Made by a program: the position numbers and the translations under genes. Positions 1-8,927 of a stretch of 64,000 bases of DNA are shown here, piece by piece. Origin of the DNA: Clostridiales bacterium (GTDB lineage: Bacteria; Bacillota; Clostridia; Lachnospirales; Lachnospiraceae); the NCBI GenBank assembly GCA_018366495.1, contig JAGZHZ010000005.1, forward strand, positions 1-64,000. Reading direction: 5' to 3'. Position 1 is the first letter of the stretch, and each line of letters begins with the position of its first letter. Below the pieces are notes generated by a model that saw nothing but the letters and a program-made list of their open reading frames with translations, made no database searches and had not been told where the DNA came from.

Positions 1-27
1 TCAATATATAAAAGCAGCCTAAAAATA

Positions 28-52
28 TCGCCAGCCAAAACTTGGCTGACGA
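28..52. terminator. Hairpin, possible terminator of an upstream gene
   Basis: A perfect 7-bp stem (32-38 with 42-48, 3-nt loop) is extended by an outer 3-bp stem (28-30 with 50-52). On the minus strand the hairpin is followed by a short U run. On the plus strand only A/T-rich sequence follows. It may end a transcript entering from either side. No gene is visible in positions 1-297. Confidence 0.35.
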
Positions 53-131
53 TACAAAATTTATTATTTTTTATTGTCCTCTTGACAGGTAGCACACCAA
101 AATCTTACATCCCTTTTTTTGTGATCTCATT

Positions 132-160
132 TTGACAAGGCATGGGAGGTATGATACACT
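132..160 (+). promoter_or_regulatory. Sigma-A promoter for the TPR/P-loop gene
   Basis: TTGACA (132-137) is followed after 17 bp by TACACT (155-160), preceded by a TG (152-153) that makes an extended -10. It lies about 140 bp upstream of the first gene. A second TTGACA at 82-87 has only a poor -10. Confidence 0.6.
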
Positions 161-297
161 AATTCTATATTTAAACGGATAAAGAAAAATTCGTTAAATT
201 GTAAATAAATATATTCCCGTTTTCAGAGAAAATAGCGAGAGTACAGGGGAATAAAATAAGTGAGACAGCAAGATGGGATAATAAGAGGTGGATAACG

Positions 298-2940
298 TTG
301 GATAAATATGAATACAATGTCAAACTGGAAGAGATTAACCAGTTGGTGAATGAAGAAAATTATGAAGAGGCTGCGAGAGTTGCAGATACAATAGAATGGA
401 AACGAGTCAGAAACGTGAGAACACTGTGCATGGTCAGTGAGATTTACGAGGCAGACGGGAGACTGGAGGACAGCAAGGAGATTTTGCTGAGAGCTTACAG
501 ACGCTCCCCAAATGTAAGAGCGATTTTATACCGTCTTGTGGAAATTTGCGTAAAGATGAAAGAATTTGACGACGCTGTGGAATTTTACACACAGTATGTG
601 CAGAGCGCTCCGAATGACAACAGCAGATATATTTTAAAATATAAGATTTATAAAGGAAGAGGTTCTTCTCTGGAAGATCAGATTAATATTCTGGAAGAAT
701 ATAAAAATAAAGAATATACAGAAAAATGGGCATATGAGCTGGCAAAATTGTATCAGAGAGCAGATATGCCAGAGAAGTGTGTGGAGGCGTGCGATGATTT
801 AGCGCTGTGGTTCCACAACGGAAAATATGTGATAAAGGCTTTGGAACTGAAGAAGAATTATGCGGAACTGACACCGGAGCAGCAGCATGTGTATGATCAG
901 AGAAACAATATGCAGGAAGATGAGGAAGTGATAGAAGAAGCTCTGCTGAGAGAACAGCGTGAGAAGGAAGAACTTCCGAAACTGGAAAAAGAGATTGTCA
1001 AGAAAGTGACAGGGCAGAATCTGGCAGATAATATTATTGCAGCAACGGAAAAAGAAATTGCAGAGACTGTGATGCAGCACCACACGGCAGAAACGAAAAA
1101 TCCAGAGATGGAAAGTGTGCAGGAACAGGAAAATTTCGGAACAGAGGAGGAATCTCAAGATTGGAATATGCTCCAGAAGAGCGCAAAACTGCATACAGAG
1201 ACAGTCAATAAAGTGTTGGAGGATGCTGCAAAGAGAGAGCAGGAAGAGCGCGAAAAATTTGCACGACGTTTCAACACGGCTCAGCTCCAGGAAGAGCTGG
1301 CAAAAAGTATGCGCCAGATCGTAGCAGGCATTGGAAAAAAACAAGAAGATCTTGTCGAGAGCAGTAATATTGTACAGCCATCTGAAAAGCCAGTTATGCA
1401 GCAGGAAGAGGCTGAGGTGATGACGGAGGAGCAGAAACAGAGAGCGGCATCCATTGACGACATTCTGACTTCTTTTGGCAGTGAGGAGACAGCGGCGGCG
1501 ACACAGGAAGACGAACACGAGAAAGAAAAGTACCAGAAAGACGAAGACAAGAAAGAAGAATACGAGAAAGAAAAATACAGCGAAAAAGAATCGGCATCAG
1601 AAGAAAGTAAAGAAGACATGATTCAGACGGTTCAAAATATGGTACGGGAAAAACAGAGAGAAAAAGAAGCGATTCTGTCGCTGAACAAAGAGACAGAAAG
1701 AGAACATAAAAATACAGAAGAGCTCAAAAAAGAGGCGGATGCGAAAGCCATGGAAAAAATCCAGGAGAAAGAAGAAGAACCAGAACCTCAGAGCAAAAGA
1801 AGTGTTGGAGATGTAACAGAAAAATTTGAGCCATTGCGCAGAGAAAACATTCTGATAAAAGAAACAGAAAAAGAAAAAGAGGTAAAAGAAGAAACAAAAG
1901 AAGAACCTCAAAAGGAAGAAATGAAGTCTGCTGCCAGAATGAGTGAAGAAATTGACCTGTCTGCTGCAATCGAGGCAGCAGCAGGAGTTTTGAATCTCAG
2001 ACAGAAAGAGCCTGCGCAGGAAAAACAGCAGCCACAGAAGACAGTGTCCAAAAATGAGACGGAACCAGTGCGTATTCAGAGAGCGGCAAGAGAGGAATCG
2101 ACAGCAAAACAGGAGAGAAAGGCACAACAGACATCTGCCGGAAAAATGACTTCTAAGGCTTCTGGAAATACAGCTCCGAAAAAGCTGAATAGTATGCAGC
2201 GCTATTATTTCCCGTTTTTCAGTGAGATTCCACTGCTCAATGAGCAAATCGCCACGGCTTTGGACAATGCAAAAAAAATGGAGAGTGATAAGACTTCTAG
2301 AAAAGGAAATATTATTATTTTAGGAAATCGCGGAAGCGGAAGAAGTACGATCGGTTTTGATATTGCAAAAGCATTAAGCGCAGAGAAAAAAGTATCCGTT
2401 GTCAAAGTGGCAAAGATTTATGCGGCAGATTTAAACAAAAAAGACATTCCAGCAACGATTGAAAAAATTGCAGGGGGCGTGCTGATTATTGAGGAAGCCG
2501 GAGATTTGAACGATACGGTTATTGAAACGCTGACAAAGGCGATGGACTTTAGAACAGATGGGCTTGTCATTATTCTGGAAGATGAGCCGAAATATATCTC
2601 AGATATGCTGAAACATCATCCTGATTTTGCAGAAAAGTTCAATTCAAAGATTGTAATTCCAATTTTCACAAATGAAGAACTTTTGCTTTTTGGAAAAATT
2701 TATGCATTGAATCACGATTACTGTATTGCTGATGGAGCGGAAGAAGAATTGTACAATCGGATCCGTGAAGGTCAGACGGACCCGACACAGCCAAGCACAA
2801 TTCAAAACGTCAAGAAGATTCTGGACGGTGTAATGAAAAAAGTCGAAAAGGGAGGTCTGAGGAAGATAAAAATGGGCTTCTCCAAAAAACGATATGATGA
2901 GGAGGACAGAGTCCTTCTGTTTGACAAAGATTTCAGATAA
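298..2940 (+). CDS. TPR - coiled coil - P-loop ATPase-like protein
   Basis: Unrecognised as a named gene. The start is TTG at 298, chosen because AAGAGGTGG (283-291) lies 6 nt upstream. Residues about 1-190 look like tetratricopeptide helices. Residues about 200-630 are highly charged, Glu/Lys-rich, low complexity and probably coiled coil or disordered. The C-terminal part (about 640-870) is a P-loop NTPase-like module: Walker A GNRGSGRST near residue 678 and a Walker B-like strand GVLIIEEAGD. No signal peptide or membrane segment is seen, so it is probably cytoplasmic. The design (protein-binding repeats, long flexible linker, ATPase) suggests a scaffold or membrane-remodelling/regulatory ATPase, but function is unknown. 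It appears monocistronic, with its own promoter and terminator. Confidence 0.85.
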   Translation: MDKYEYNVKLEEINQLVNEENYEEAARVADTIEWKRVRNVRTLCMVSEIYEADGRLEDSKEILLRAYRRSPNVRAILYRLVEICVKMKEFDDAVEFYTQYVQSAPNDNSRYILKYKIYKGRGSSLEDQINILEEYKNKEYTEKWAYELAKLYQRADMPEKCVEACDDLALWFHNGKYVIKALELKKNYAELTPEQQHVYDQRNNMQEDEEVIEEALLREQREKEELPKLEKEIVKKVTGQNLADNIIAATEKEIAETVMQHHTAETKNPEMESVQEQENFGTEEESQDWNMLQKSAKLHTETVNKVLEDAAKREQEEREKFARRFNTAQLQEELAKSMRQIVAGIGKKQEDLVESSNIVQPSEKPVMQQEEAEVMTEEQKQRAASIDDILTSFGSEETAAATQEDEHEKEKYQKDEDKKEEYEKEKYSEKESASEESKEDMIQTVQNMVREKQREKEAILSLNKETEREHKNTEELKKEADAKAMEKIQEKEEEPEPQSKRSVGDVTEKFEPLRRENILIKETEKEKEVKEETKEEPQKEEMKSAARMSEEIDLSAAIEAAAGVLNLRQKEPAQEKQQPQKTVSKNETEPVRIQRAAREESTAKQERKAQQTSAGKMTSKASGNTAPKKLNSMQRYYFPFFSEIPLLNEQIATALDNAKKMESDKTSRKGNIIILGNRGSGRSTIGFDIAKALSAEKKVSVVKVAKIYAADLNKKDIPATIEKIAGGVLIIEEAGDLNDTVIETLTKAMDFRTDGLVIILEDEPKYISDMLKHHPDFAEKFNSKIVIPIFTNEELLLFGKIYALNHDYCIADGAEEELYNRIREGQTDPTQPSTIQNVKKILDGVMKKVEKGGLRKIKMGFSKKRYDEEDRVLLFDKDFR

Positions 2941-3044
2941 AATCGGCACAATGGCACGGGAAAATGTACAGATATCGGGCAAAACAGAAAAAGTAATCAA
3001 ATAAGAAAACCGATAAGAAAAAAGACAAAACAGATACGAAAAAA

Positions 3045-3087
3045 GGTATGCGGTCAAGAAAAATAAAATTGACCGCATACCTTTTTT
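3045..3087 (+). terminator. Rho-independent terminator
   Basis: A perfect 13-bp stem (3045-3057 with 3069-3081) and 11-nt loop are followed by six T (3082-3087). It ends the TPR/P-loop transcript just before the tetR-type promoter. Confidence 0.9.
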
Positions 3088-3093
3088 ATGATA

Positions 3094-3122
3094 TTGACAG
3101 TCTATATACCGAGCGGTATAAT
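3094..3122 (+). promoter_or_regulatory. Promoter with embedded TetR-type operator
   Basis: TTGACA (3094-3099), a 17-bp spacer and TATAAT (3117-3122) form a near-consensus promoter. The spacer and -10 contain a perfect 16-bp palindrome (3105-3120) with the ACCG..CGGT core typical of TetR-family operators. Binding there would block RNA polymerase, so the downstream regulator is probably autorepressed. This is inference from position and symmetry. Confidence 0.75.
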
Positions 3123-3144
3123 AATCGTGTAAGGGGGCCGAAGA

Positions 3145-3723
3145 ATGGAAAATAAAGAAAATATTTTAAAATGTGCTTTAGATTTATTCTATGCTAAAGG
3201 CTATGATGCTGTTGGCGTACAGGAAATTGCAGAGAAAGCTGGAATCACAAAACCGACGCTCTATTATTATTTCGGCAGTAAATATGGATTATTGGAAACT
3301 CTTCTTACAACAAAATTTAAAGTGTTTCGGGAACGGTTTGAGCGTGTTGCATATTACAACGGAAACGTCACGGAAACTTTAAACCGCATTGCAGCTGATT
3401 ATGTGGATTATGCGGTGAATGATCAGAAGTTTTATATGCTGTTGATGTCGATGTTTTATCTTCCAAGAGAAAATGAAATGTATAAAGCAGCGCAGCCTCT
3501 GATAAAAGAATTTTTCAGGATTATTGTAAAAGTATTTGAGGATGCGAGAGAACAGCTTGGAAATATGAATAACAGAGAGAAACAGTTTGCAATAGGCTTT
3601 ATCGGATTGCTTAATTATTATCTGATTATGGTGTGCGAAGAAAATGACGGAAAACAGATTGACATCTCAGAGGAGACGATCCGATCTTTAGTTCATCAGT
3701 TTATGCATGGAATTAATTCGTAA
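3145..3723 (+). CDS. TetR/AcrR family transcriptional regulator
   Basis: At 192 residues it has the usual length for the family. The N-terminal helix-turn-helix is clear: an A-K-G-Y-D-A-V-G-V-Q-E-I-A region followed by the G-I-T-K-P-T-L-Y-Y-Y-F recognition helix near residues 30-45. The C-terminal helical ligand domain is variable, as usual. The start ATG at 3145 follows AAGGGGG. A palindrome inside its own promoter (3105-3120) suggests autorepression. The next genes on the same strand encode a GH13 amylase and the glycogen branching enzyme, only about 80 bp away. It could control them, but no matching operator was seen before the amylase, so the target is unknown. Confidence 0.92.
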   Translation: MENKENILKCALDLFYAKGYDAVGVQEIAEKAGITKPTLYYYFGSKYGLLETLLTTKFKVFRERFERVAYYNGNVTETLNRIAADYVDYAVNDQKFYMLLMSMFYLPRENEMYKAAQPLIKEFFRIIVKVFEDAREQLGNMNNREKQFAIGFIGLLNYYLIMVCEENDGKQIDISEETIRSLVHQFMHGINS

Positions 3724-3804
3724 AGATTGTCACACAATAGAAGGGAAATATATTTGTACTGATACAAAAACTATATAAAACAAAAATTGACTGGAGGAAA
3801 AGGC

Positions 3805-5169
3805 ATGAATTATTGGTATGAGGAAGCCGTTTTTTATCATATGTATCCGCTTGGAATGACGGGGGCGCCGAAATGCAATACACAGGAGGAAAAAGTTCAT
3901 CGTTTTGACAGGCTGATGGAATGGATTCCTCACATAAAAGAGATCGGATGCAATGCAATTTATATTGGACCGCTGTTTGAATCGAGCACGCATGGATATG
4001 ATACAAAAGATTACAGGATCGTGGACAGACGGCTGGGGGACAATGAAGACTTTAAGAAATTTGTAAAAAAAGCCCATGAACAGGAAATCCGTGTCATTGT
4101 AGACGGTGTGTTCAACCATACAGGAAGAGAATTTTTTGCTTTTCAGGATATACAGAAAAACAGAGAACATTCTGCTTACTGTAACTGGTATAAAGGAATC
4201 AACTTTGGGTGGAATACGCCATACAATGATGGATTTGGGTATGAGGCATGGAGAAATTGTTTTGAACTTGTGAATCTTAATCTGAATGAGAGAGTGGTCA
4301 GAGATTATTTATTTGATGTAATCCGATTCTGGATTCATGAGTTTGATATCGATGGAATCCGACTGGACTGTGCAGACTGCCTGCCTTTTGATTTTATGAA
4401 AGAGATGCGCGCAGTGACAACACAGGAAAAACAGGATTTCTGGCTGATGGGCGAGGTGATTCACGGGGACTATGCGAGATGGGTAAATGAAGAAATGCTC
4501 CATTCGGTGACAAACTATGAGCTGCATAAAGGGTTGTACTCTGGTCATAACGATCATAATTATTTTGAGATCGCCCATACCATACGAAGACAGTTTGATG
4601 AAAACGGAGGAATTTACAGAGGAAGAAAACTGTACTCTTTCGTGGACAATCATGATGTGGACAGAATTTACAGCAAGCTGAATGAGAAAAGTCATATCTT
4701 TCCGGTTCATACACTGTTGTATACGCTTCCTGGCATTCCGTCGATCTATTATGGATCAGAATTTGGAATTGAAGGAAGAAAAGAGGGAGGAAATGACGAT
4801 CCGCTCAGACCGGAAGTTGATCTGGAGACTTTAAAAAACCAAAATATGAATACAGAACTGACTCAGTGGATCAGACACCTTGGACAGATAAAAGCTCAGA
4901 ACAAGGAGCTTTCCTTTGGAAAATACAGAGAATTGCTGCTGACGAACCGACAGTATGCTTTTGCAAGAGTGATGGATGAGGAGGCTGTCGTCATTGCAGT
5001 GAACAATGACGAGAAAGAAGCCGATCTGTGGATTCCTGTTCCGGTTGGAGCAGAACGATGCAGGGATCTTGTCACGCAAGAGGAGATGACTCTTGAAAAT
5101 GGAAAGATCCATATTCAGCTGCAGGCTTTTGGCAGCAAAATATGGAGACTGGCAAGAGACGGCAGATAG
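3805..5169 (+). CDS. GH13 alpha-amylase family glycosidase
   Basis: A cytoplasmic alpha-glucan hydrolase of the GH13 clan. The TIM-barrel signatures are intact: region I GVFNHTG, region II GIRLDCAD with the nucleophile at D188, region III LMGEV with the acid/base at E217, and region IV FVDNHD with D284. There is no signal peptide, so it acts on internal oligosaccharides or glycogen fragments. The 454-residue length and N-terminus fit neopullulanase, cyclomaltodextrinase or maltogenic-amylase-like members that lack an N-terminal CBM. ATG 3805 is preferred over the upstream in-frame TTG (3787) because GGAGG (3793-3797) sits 7 nt before it. It is followed 80 bp later by glgB, so the pair probably works in storage-glucan turnover. 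Exact specificity cannot be read from sequence. Confidence 0.9.
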   Translation: MNYWYEEAVFYHMYPLGMTGAPKCNTQEEKVHRFDRLMEWIPHIKEIGCNAIYIGPLFESSTHGYDTKDYRIVDRRLGDNEDFKKFVKKAHEQEIRVIVDGVFNHTGREFFAFQDIQKNREHSAYCNWYKGINFGWNTPYNDGFGYEAWRNCFELVNLNLNERVVRDYLFDVIRFWIHEFDIDGIRLDCADCLPFDFMKEMRAVTTQEKQDFWLMGEVIHGDYARWVNEEMLHSVTNYELHKGLYSGHNDHNYFEIAHTIRRQFDENGGIYRGRKLYSFVDNHDVDRIYSKLNEKSHIFPVHTLLYTLPGIPSIYYGSEFGIEGRKEGGNDDPLRPEVDLETLKNQNMNTELTQWIRHLGQIKAQNKELSFGKYRELLLTNRQYAFARVMDEEAVVIAVNNDEKEADLWIPVPVGAERCRDLVTQEEMTLENGKIHIQLQAFGSKIWRLARDGR

Positions 5170-5249
5170 AACATATTCAGGCACAGATGCAGCAGAAAAA
5201 TGCAGGCAGATCAAAGAATTTGATGGGAAATAGATGAGGAGAAAAAGAT

Positions 5250-7232
5250 ATGGCAGCAGTAAAAGAAGATAGAAAAAAACAAAGAAAGAGTACCGTTGCA
5301 ACAAAGAAAGAGCAGACGCAGAAAAGGACGGAAGAGACAGTCTGTATCACAGAGCTGGATCAATACCTCTTTGGTCAGGGAACACATTATGATATTTATA
5401 AAAAACTGGGCGCACATCCTACAAAGAGAAATGGTCAGCCGGGCGTTTATTTTGCTGTGTGGGCGCCGAACGCTGCAGAAGTATATTTATGTGGAAACTT
5501 TAACGGATGGGATGAAAGTTCCCATCCGATGAAACGACTGGAGCCGCTTGGAATTTATGAATTGTTTGTGCCTGAAATTCAGACGGGGGAAGTTTACAAA
5601 TACTTAGTTGTCGGACAAAATGGCAATAAGACATATAAAGCAGATCCATTTGGAAATTATTGTGAGATGAGGCCGGCAAACGCTTCGATCGTGACGGATA
5701 TCACGGGATATCACTGGAGCGATGAGGCATGGCTGAAAAAGAGAAGAGAAACCGATATCGATAAGAGTGCAATGGCTGTATATGAGGTACATCCGGGATC
5801 ATGGAAAAAACATCAGGTGAGTGAGGAAGATCCGGACGGATTTTATAATTACAGAGAATTGGCTCATGCTCTGGGAGATTATGTAAAAGATATGGGGTAT
5901 ACGCATGTGGAACTGATGGGAATTGCCGAGCATCCGTTTGACGGTTCCTGGGGATACCAGGTAACGGGGTACTATGCGCCGACATCCAGATATGGGACAC
6001 CGGAAGACTTTATGTATTTCGTCAACTATATGCACAAGAAAAAAATCGGCGTGATCCTGGACTGGGTTCCGGCACATTTTCCGCGTGATTCACACGGACT
6101 TGCGGAGTTTGACGGAACGTGTCTGTATGAGTATGCAGATCCGCGAAAAGGAGAGCATCCTGACTGGGGAACAAAGGTATTTGATTTTGGAAAAAATGAA
6201 GTCAAAAACTTTCTGATTGCAAATGCTCTGTTTTGGCTGGAACAGTTCCATGTAGATGGATTGAGAGTAGATGCAGTCGCTTCTATCTTATATCTCGATT
6301 ATGGACGTCAGGCTGGTCAGTGGGTGCCAAACATCTATGGAGGAAACAAGAATCTGGAGGCAATCGAGTTTTTTAAACATCTGAACAGTGTCGTTCTCGG
6401 AAGAAATAAAGGGGCGCTGATGATTGCAGAGGAATCGACTGCATGGCCGAAAGTTACAGGAAAACCGGAAGAGGACGGTCTGGGATTTTCTATGAAATGG
6501 AATATGGGATGGATGAACGATTTTCTGGAATATATGAAACTGGACCCATATTTCAGACAGTATAACCACAATAAAATGACATTTGCCATGACATATACAT
6601 ATTCTGAAAAATATGTGCTGGTGCTGTCACATGATGAAGTTGTCCATCTGAAATGCTCGATGCTGAATAAAATGCCAGGGCTGTATGACGATAAGTTCGC
6701 AAATTTAAAGGCAGGGTATTCTTTCATGATGGGACATCCGGGAAAGAAGCTTTTGTTCATGGGACAGGAATTTGCCCAGCTTCAGGAATGGAGCGAAGCC
6801 AGAGAGCTTGACTGGTATCTTCTCGGAGAAGAGAAACACAGACAGATGCAGAATTATGTAAAGAAACTGCTTCATTTATATCAGAAAGAAAGAGCATTAT
6901 ATGAATGTGACAATGACCCGGCTGGGTTTGAATGGGTGAATGCCGATGACAACACCAGAAGCATTTTCAGTTTTATCCGCCATTCTGCAGATAAGAAGAA
7001 TAATCTTCTTTTTGTTATCAACTTCACACCTGTGGCAAGACCTGATTACCGTGTTGGAGTATCCAGAAGAAAGCAATATAAACTTGTTTTGAACAGCGAT
7101 GACATCGAATTTGGAGGAAGCGGAAAGGTACAGCCTGAAGTTTATAAGGCAGTGAAAGGGGAATGCGATGGCAGACCGTATTCCTTTGCATATGATCTGC
7201 CGGCATACGGCGTGGCTGTATTTAAATTTTGA
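5250..7232 (+). CDS. glgB: 1,4-alpha-glucan branching enzyme
   Basis: Forms alpha-1,6 branches in glycogen. The order is a Lys/Arg-rich tail of about 30 residues, a CBM48-type beta-sandwich (about 55-150, containing VWAPNA and GNFNGW), the GH13 catalytic barrel and a C-terminal beta domain. Branching-enzyme signatures are present: DWVPAHFP, GLRVDAV with nucleophile D341, MIAEEST with the catalytic Glu (394/395) and VLSHDEVVH. The 660-residue length is normal for Bacillota GlgB. The basic N-terminal extension is longer than in most homologues. It lies downstream of a GH13 amylase, but glgC, glgD, glgA and glgP are not in the window. A strong terminator follows the stop codon directly. Confidence 0.96.
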   Translation: MAAVKEDRKKQRKSTVATKKEQTQKRTEETVCITELDQYLFGQGTHYDIYKKLGAHPTKRNGQPGVYFAVWAPNAAEVYLCGNFNGWDESSHPMKRLEPLGIYELFVPEIQTGEVYKYLVVGQNGNKTYKADPFGNYCEMRPANASIVTDITGYHWSDEAWLKKRRETDIDKSAMAVYEVHPGSWKKHQVSEEDPDGFYNYRELAHALGDYVKDMGYTHVELMGIAEHPFDGSWGYQVTGYYAPTSRYGTPEDFMYFVNYMHKKKIGVILDWVPAHFPRDSHGLAEFDGTCLYEYADPRKGEHPDWGTKVFDFGKNEVKNFLIANALFWLEQFHVDGLRVDAVASILYLDYGRQAGQWVPNIYGGNKNLEAIEFFKHLNSVVLGRNKGALMIAEESTAWPKVTGKPEEDGLGFSMKWNMGWMNDFLEYMKLDPYFRQYNHNKMTFAMTYTYSEKYVLVLSHDEVVHLKCSMLNKMPGLYDDKFANLKAGYSFMMGHPGKKLLFMGQEFAQLQEWSEARELDWYLLGEEKHRQMQNYVKKLLHLYQKERALYECDNDPAGFEWVNADDNTRSIFSFIRHSADKKNNLLFVINFTPVARPDYRVGVSRRKQYKLVLNSDDIEFGGSGKVQPEVYKAVKGECDGRPYSFAYDLPAYGVAVFKF

Positions 7233-7234
7233 GA

Positions 7235-7269
7235 AAAACGGAGATGCTCACTTACAGCGTCTCCGTTTT
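7235..7269 (+). terminator. Rho-independent terminator after glgB
   Basis: A 13-bp stem with one G.U pair (7235-7247 with 7257-7269), a 9-nt loop and a flanking A/T tract. It begins 2 nt after the glgB stop. Confidence 0.85.
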
Positions 7270-7417
7270 GTGATACAATAAAAAGAAAATAAAAAAGAAA
7301 GACAGAAAAGATGCTTTACAGTAAAGGAACGATATGATATGATAAAGAACATAAGTTCGTAAAAACTGAAACAGATAATCAGGATCATGCCATAAAATAA
7401 AAGCAGGAGTGAACAGT

Positions 7418-8911
7418 GTGGAGACAATATATGGAGCATTGAGAAAATACGCAGATTCCGACGCCTATCCATTTCATATGCCAGGGCATAAAAGAACGAC
7501 GGGATGGATGACCGACCCATTTCAGATTGACATCACGGAGATTGACGGGTTTGACAATCTGCACTGTGCAGAAGGAATCATTTTGGAGGCGCAAAAGAGA
7601 GCGGCCAAATTGTATGGGGCGGATGAAAGCTTTTTTCTTGTGAATGGAAGCACAGCCGGAATTTTAAGCGCTATTTCATCATGCGTAAAAAAGGATGGAA
7701 AGATTTTGATGGCGAGAAACAGCCATAAATCGGCATATCATGCCGTTTTTTTGAAAAATCTGGACGTGGTTTATCTATATCCGAAAACAATTCAGGAATA
7801 TGGAATCAATGGGGGATATGCCCCAGAAGAGATTGAAAAGATTCTGGATTCAGATGATGAAATCGAGGCAGTATTTTTGACTTCCCCTACATATGACGGT
7901 ATTGTATCAGATATTAAAGAGATTGCACGGATTGTTCACTCTCACAAGATTCCTCTCATTGTGGATGAGGCGCATGGCGCTCACTTTGGAATGGCAGAAG
8001 GATTTCCAAAAAGCGCTGTGGAAAATGGAGCCGATATTGTAATTCAGAGCCTCCATAAGACGCTTCCTTCCCTGACGCAGACAGCTATTCTGCACAGGAA
8101 CGGAAATCGGACAGACAGAGACAGACTGATGAGATATCTTCAGATTTATCAGACAAGCAGCCCTTCTTATATTTTTATGGCGGCGATGGATGAATGTCTG
8201 ACGCAGATAAAAAGAAACGGTGAAATGATATTTCAGGATTTTCGGAAGAATCTTTTAGCTTTTCGTGAGGATACAAAAGATCTGAAAGTCATTCATATTC
8301 CGTCAGAAGAGTTAAAGGGGAAAGACGGCGTTTTTGATTTTGACCCTTCTAAGCTGATTCTTTCGGTGAGGGAGAGTCAAAAGAGCGGAAAGTGGCTGAT
8401 GGAGAGACTGCGCGAGGAGTTCCATTTGGAACTGGAGATGGCATGCGGCGACTATGCGCTGGCAATGACGTCAGTATGCGACAGAAAAGAAGGATTTCAG
8501 CGCCTTTCCGATGCTCTGCATCAGATTGACATACAGCTGTGTGAAGAAAAGAAAAATTTAAATAAAGAAGAAAATAAAGAAGAAAATAAAGAAGAAAATA
8601 AAGAAGAAAATAAAGAAGAAAATAAAGAAGATGAGATCCTGTTTTCTCTGCAGAAGATGGAATGTGCGGCGCGGATCGGTCAGATGGAAGAGGAAGAGAT
8701 GGAAAGAGTCGGCTGGGAGAACTGCGCCGGCAGAATTGCAGGCGAGTATGCCTATTTATATCCGCCTGGTATTCCGCTGATTGTTCCGGGAGAGATCATT
8801 ACAGAGGGGCTGATAAAACAGATTGCGTATTATCGGAAAAGAAGGTTCCGTATACAGGGATTATCAGATGACTCAGGCAATACGCTCCGTGTATCTTCAA
8901 AGAGGATGTGA
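7418..8911 (+). CDS. Orn/Lys/Arg decarboxylase-family PLP enzyme (YaaO type)
   Basis: A fold-type I PLP enzyme of the Orn/Lys/Arg decarboxylase family, probably cytosolic and polyamine- or cadaverine-forming. Visible motifs are HMPGHK near the N-terminus, IVDEAHGAH (PLP Asp and His) and SLHKTLPSLTQ, which holds the Schiff-base lysine. The C-terminal domain carries the PPGIPL.PGE signature. GTG 7418 is preferred to GTG 7409 because AGGAG (7405-7409) lies 8 nt before the former and overlaps the latter. An in-frame 12-bp tandem repeat inserts an Asn-Lys-Glu-Glu run between the two domains. Its place upstream of a nucleotide kinase and holB copies yaaO in Bacillus subtilis. The substrate cannot be assigned from sequence. 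Confidence 0.9.
   Translation: METIYGALRKYADSDAYPFHMPGHKRTTGWMTDPFQIDITEIDGFDNLHCAEGIILEAQKRAAKLYGADESFFLVNGSTAGILSAISSCVKKDGKILMARNSHKSAYHAVFLKNLDVVYLYPKTIQEYGINGGYAPEEIEKILDSDDEIEAVFLTSPTYDGIVSDIKEIARIVHSHKIPLIVDEAHGAHFGMAEGFPKSAVENGADIVIQSLHKTLPSLTQTAILHRNGNRTDRDRLMRYLQIYQTSSPSYIFMAAMDECLTQIKRNGEMIFQDFRKNLLAFREDTKDLKVIHIPSEELKGKDGVFDFDPSKLILSVRESQKSGKWLMERLREEFHLELEMACGDYALAMTSVCDRKEGFQRLSDALHQIDIQLCEEKKNLNKEENKEENKEENKEENKEENKEDEILFSLQKMECAARIGQMEEEEMERVGWENCAGRIAGEYAYLYPPGIPLIVPGEIITEGLIKQIAYYRKRRFRIQGLSDDSGNTLRVSSKRM
8561..8632 (+). repeat. 12-bp tandem repeat inside a coding region
   Basis: Almost six head-to-tail copies of aataaagaagaa, the last ending in ..gat. The period is a multiple of three, so each copy adds Asn-Lys-Glu-Glu without breaking the frame. 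It lies in the linker between the catalytic and C-terminal domains of the decarboxylase. Copy number is likely variable between strains. Confidence 0.95.
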
Positions 8912-8927
8912 AAAGGAAAAGTAAAAG

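Noticed and set aside
799..2247. Long minus-strand open frames opposite the TPR/P-loop gene, up to 216 residues
   Set aside because: They are rich in Phe, Leu, Ser and Cys, as expected when the Glu/Lys-rich coding strand is read backwards, and lack ribosome sites.
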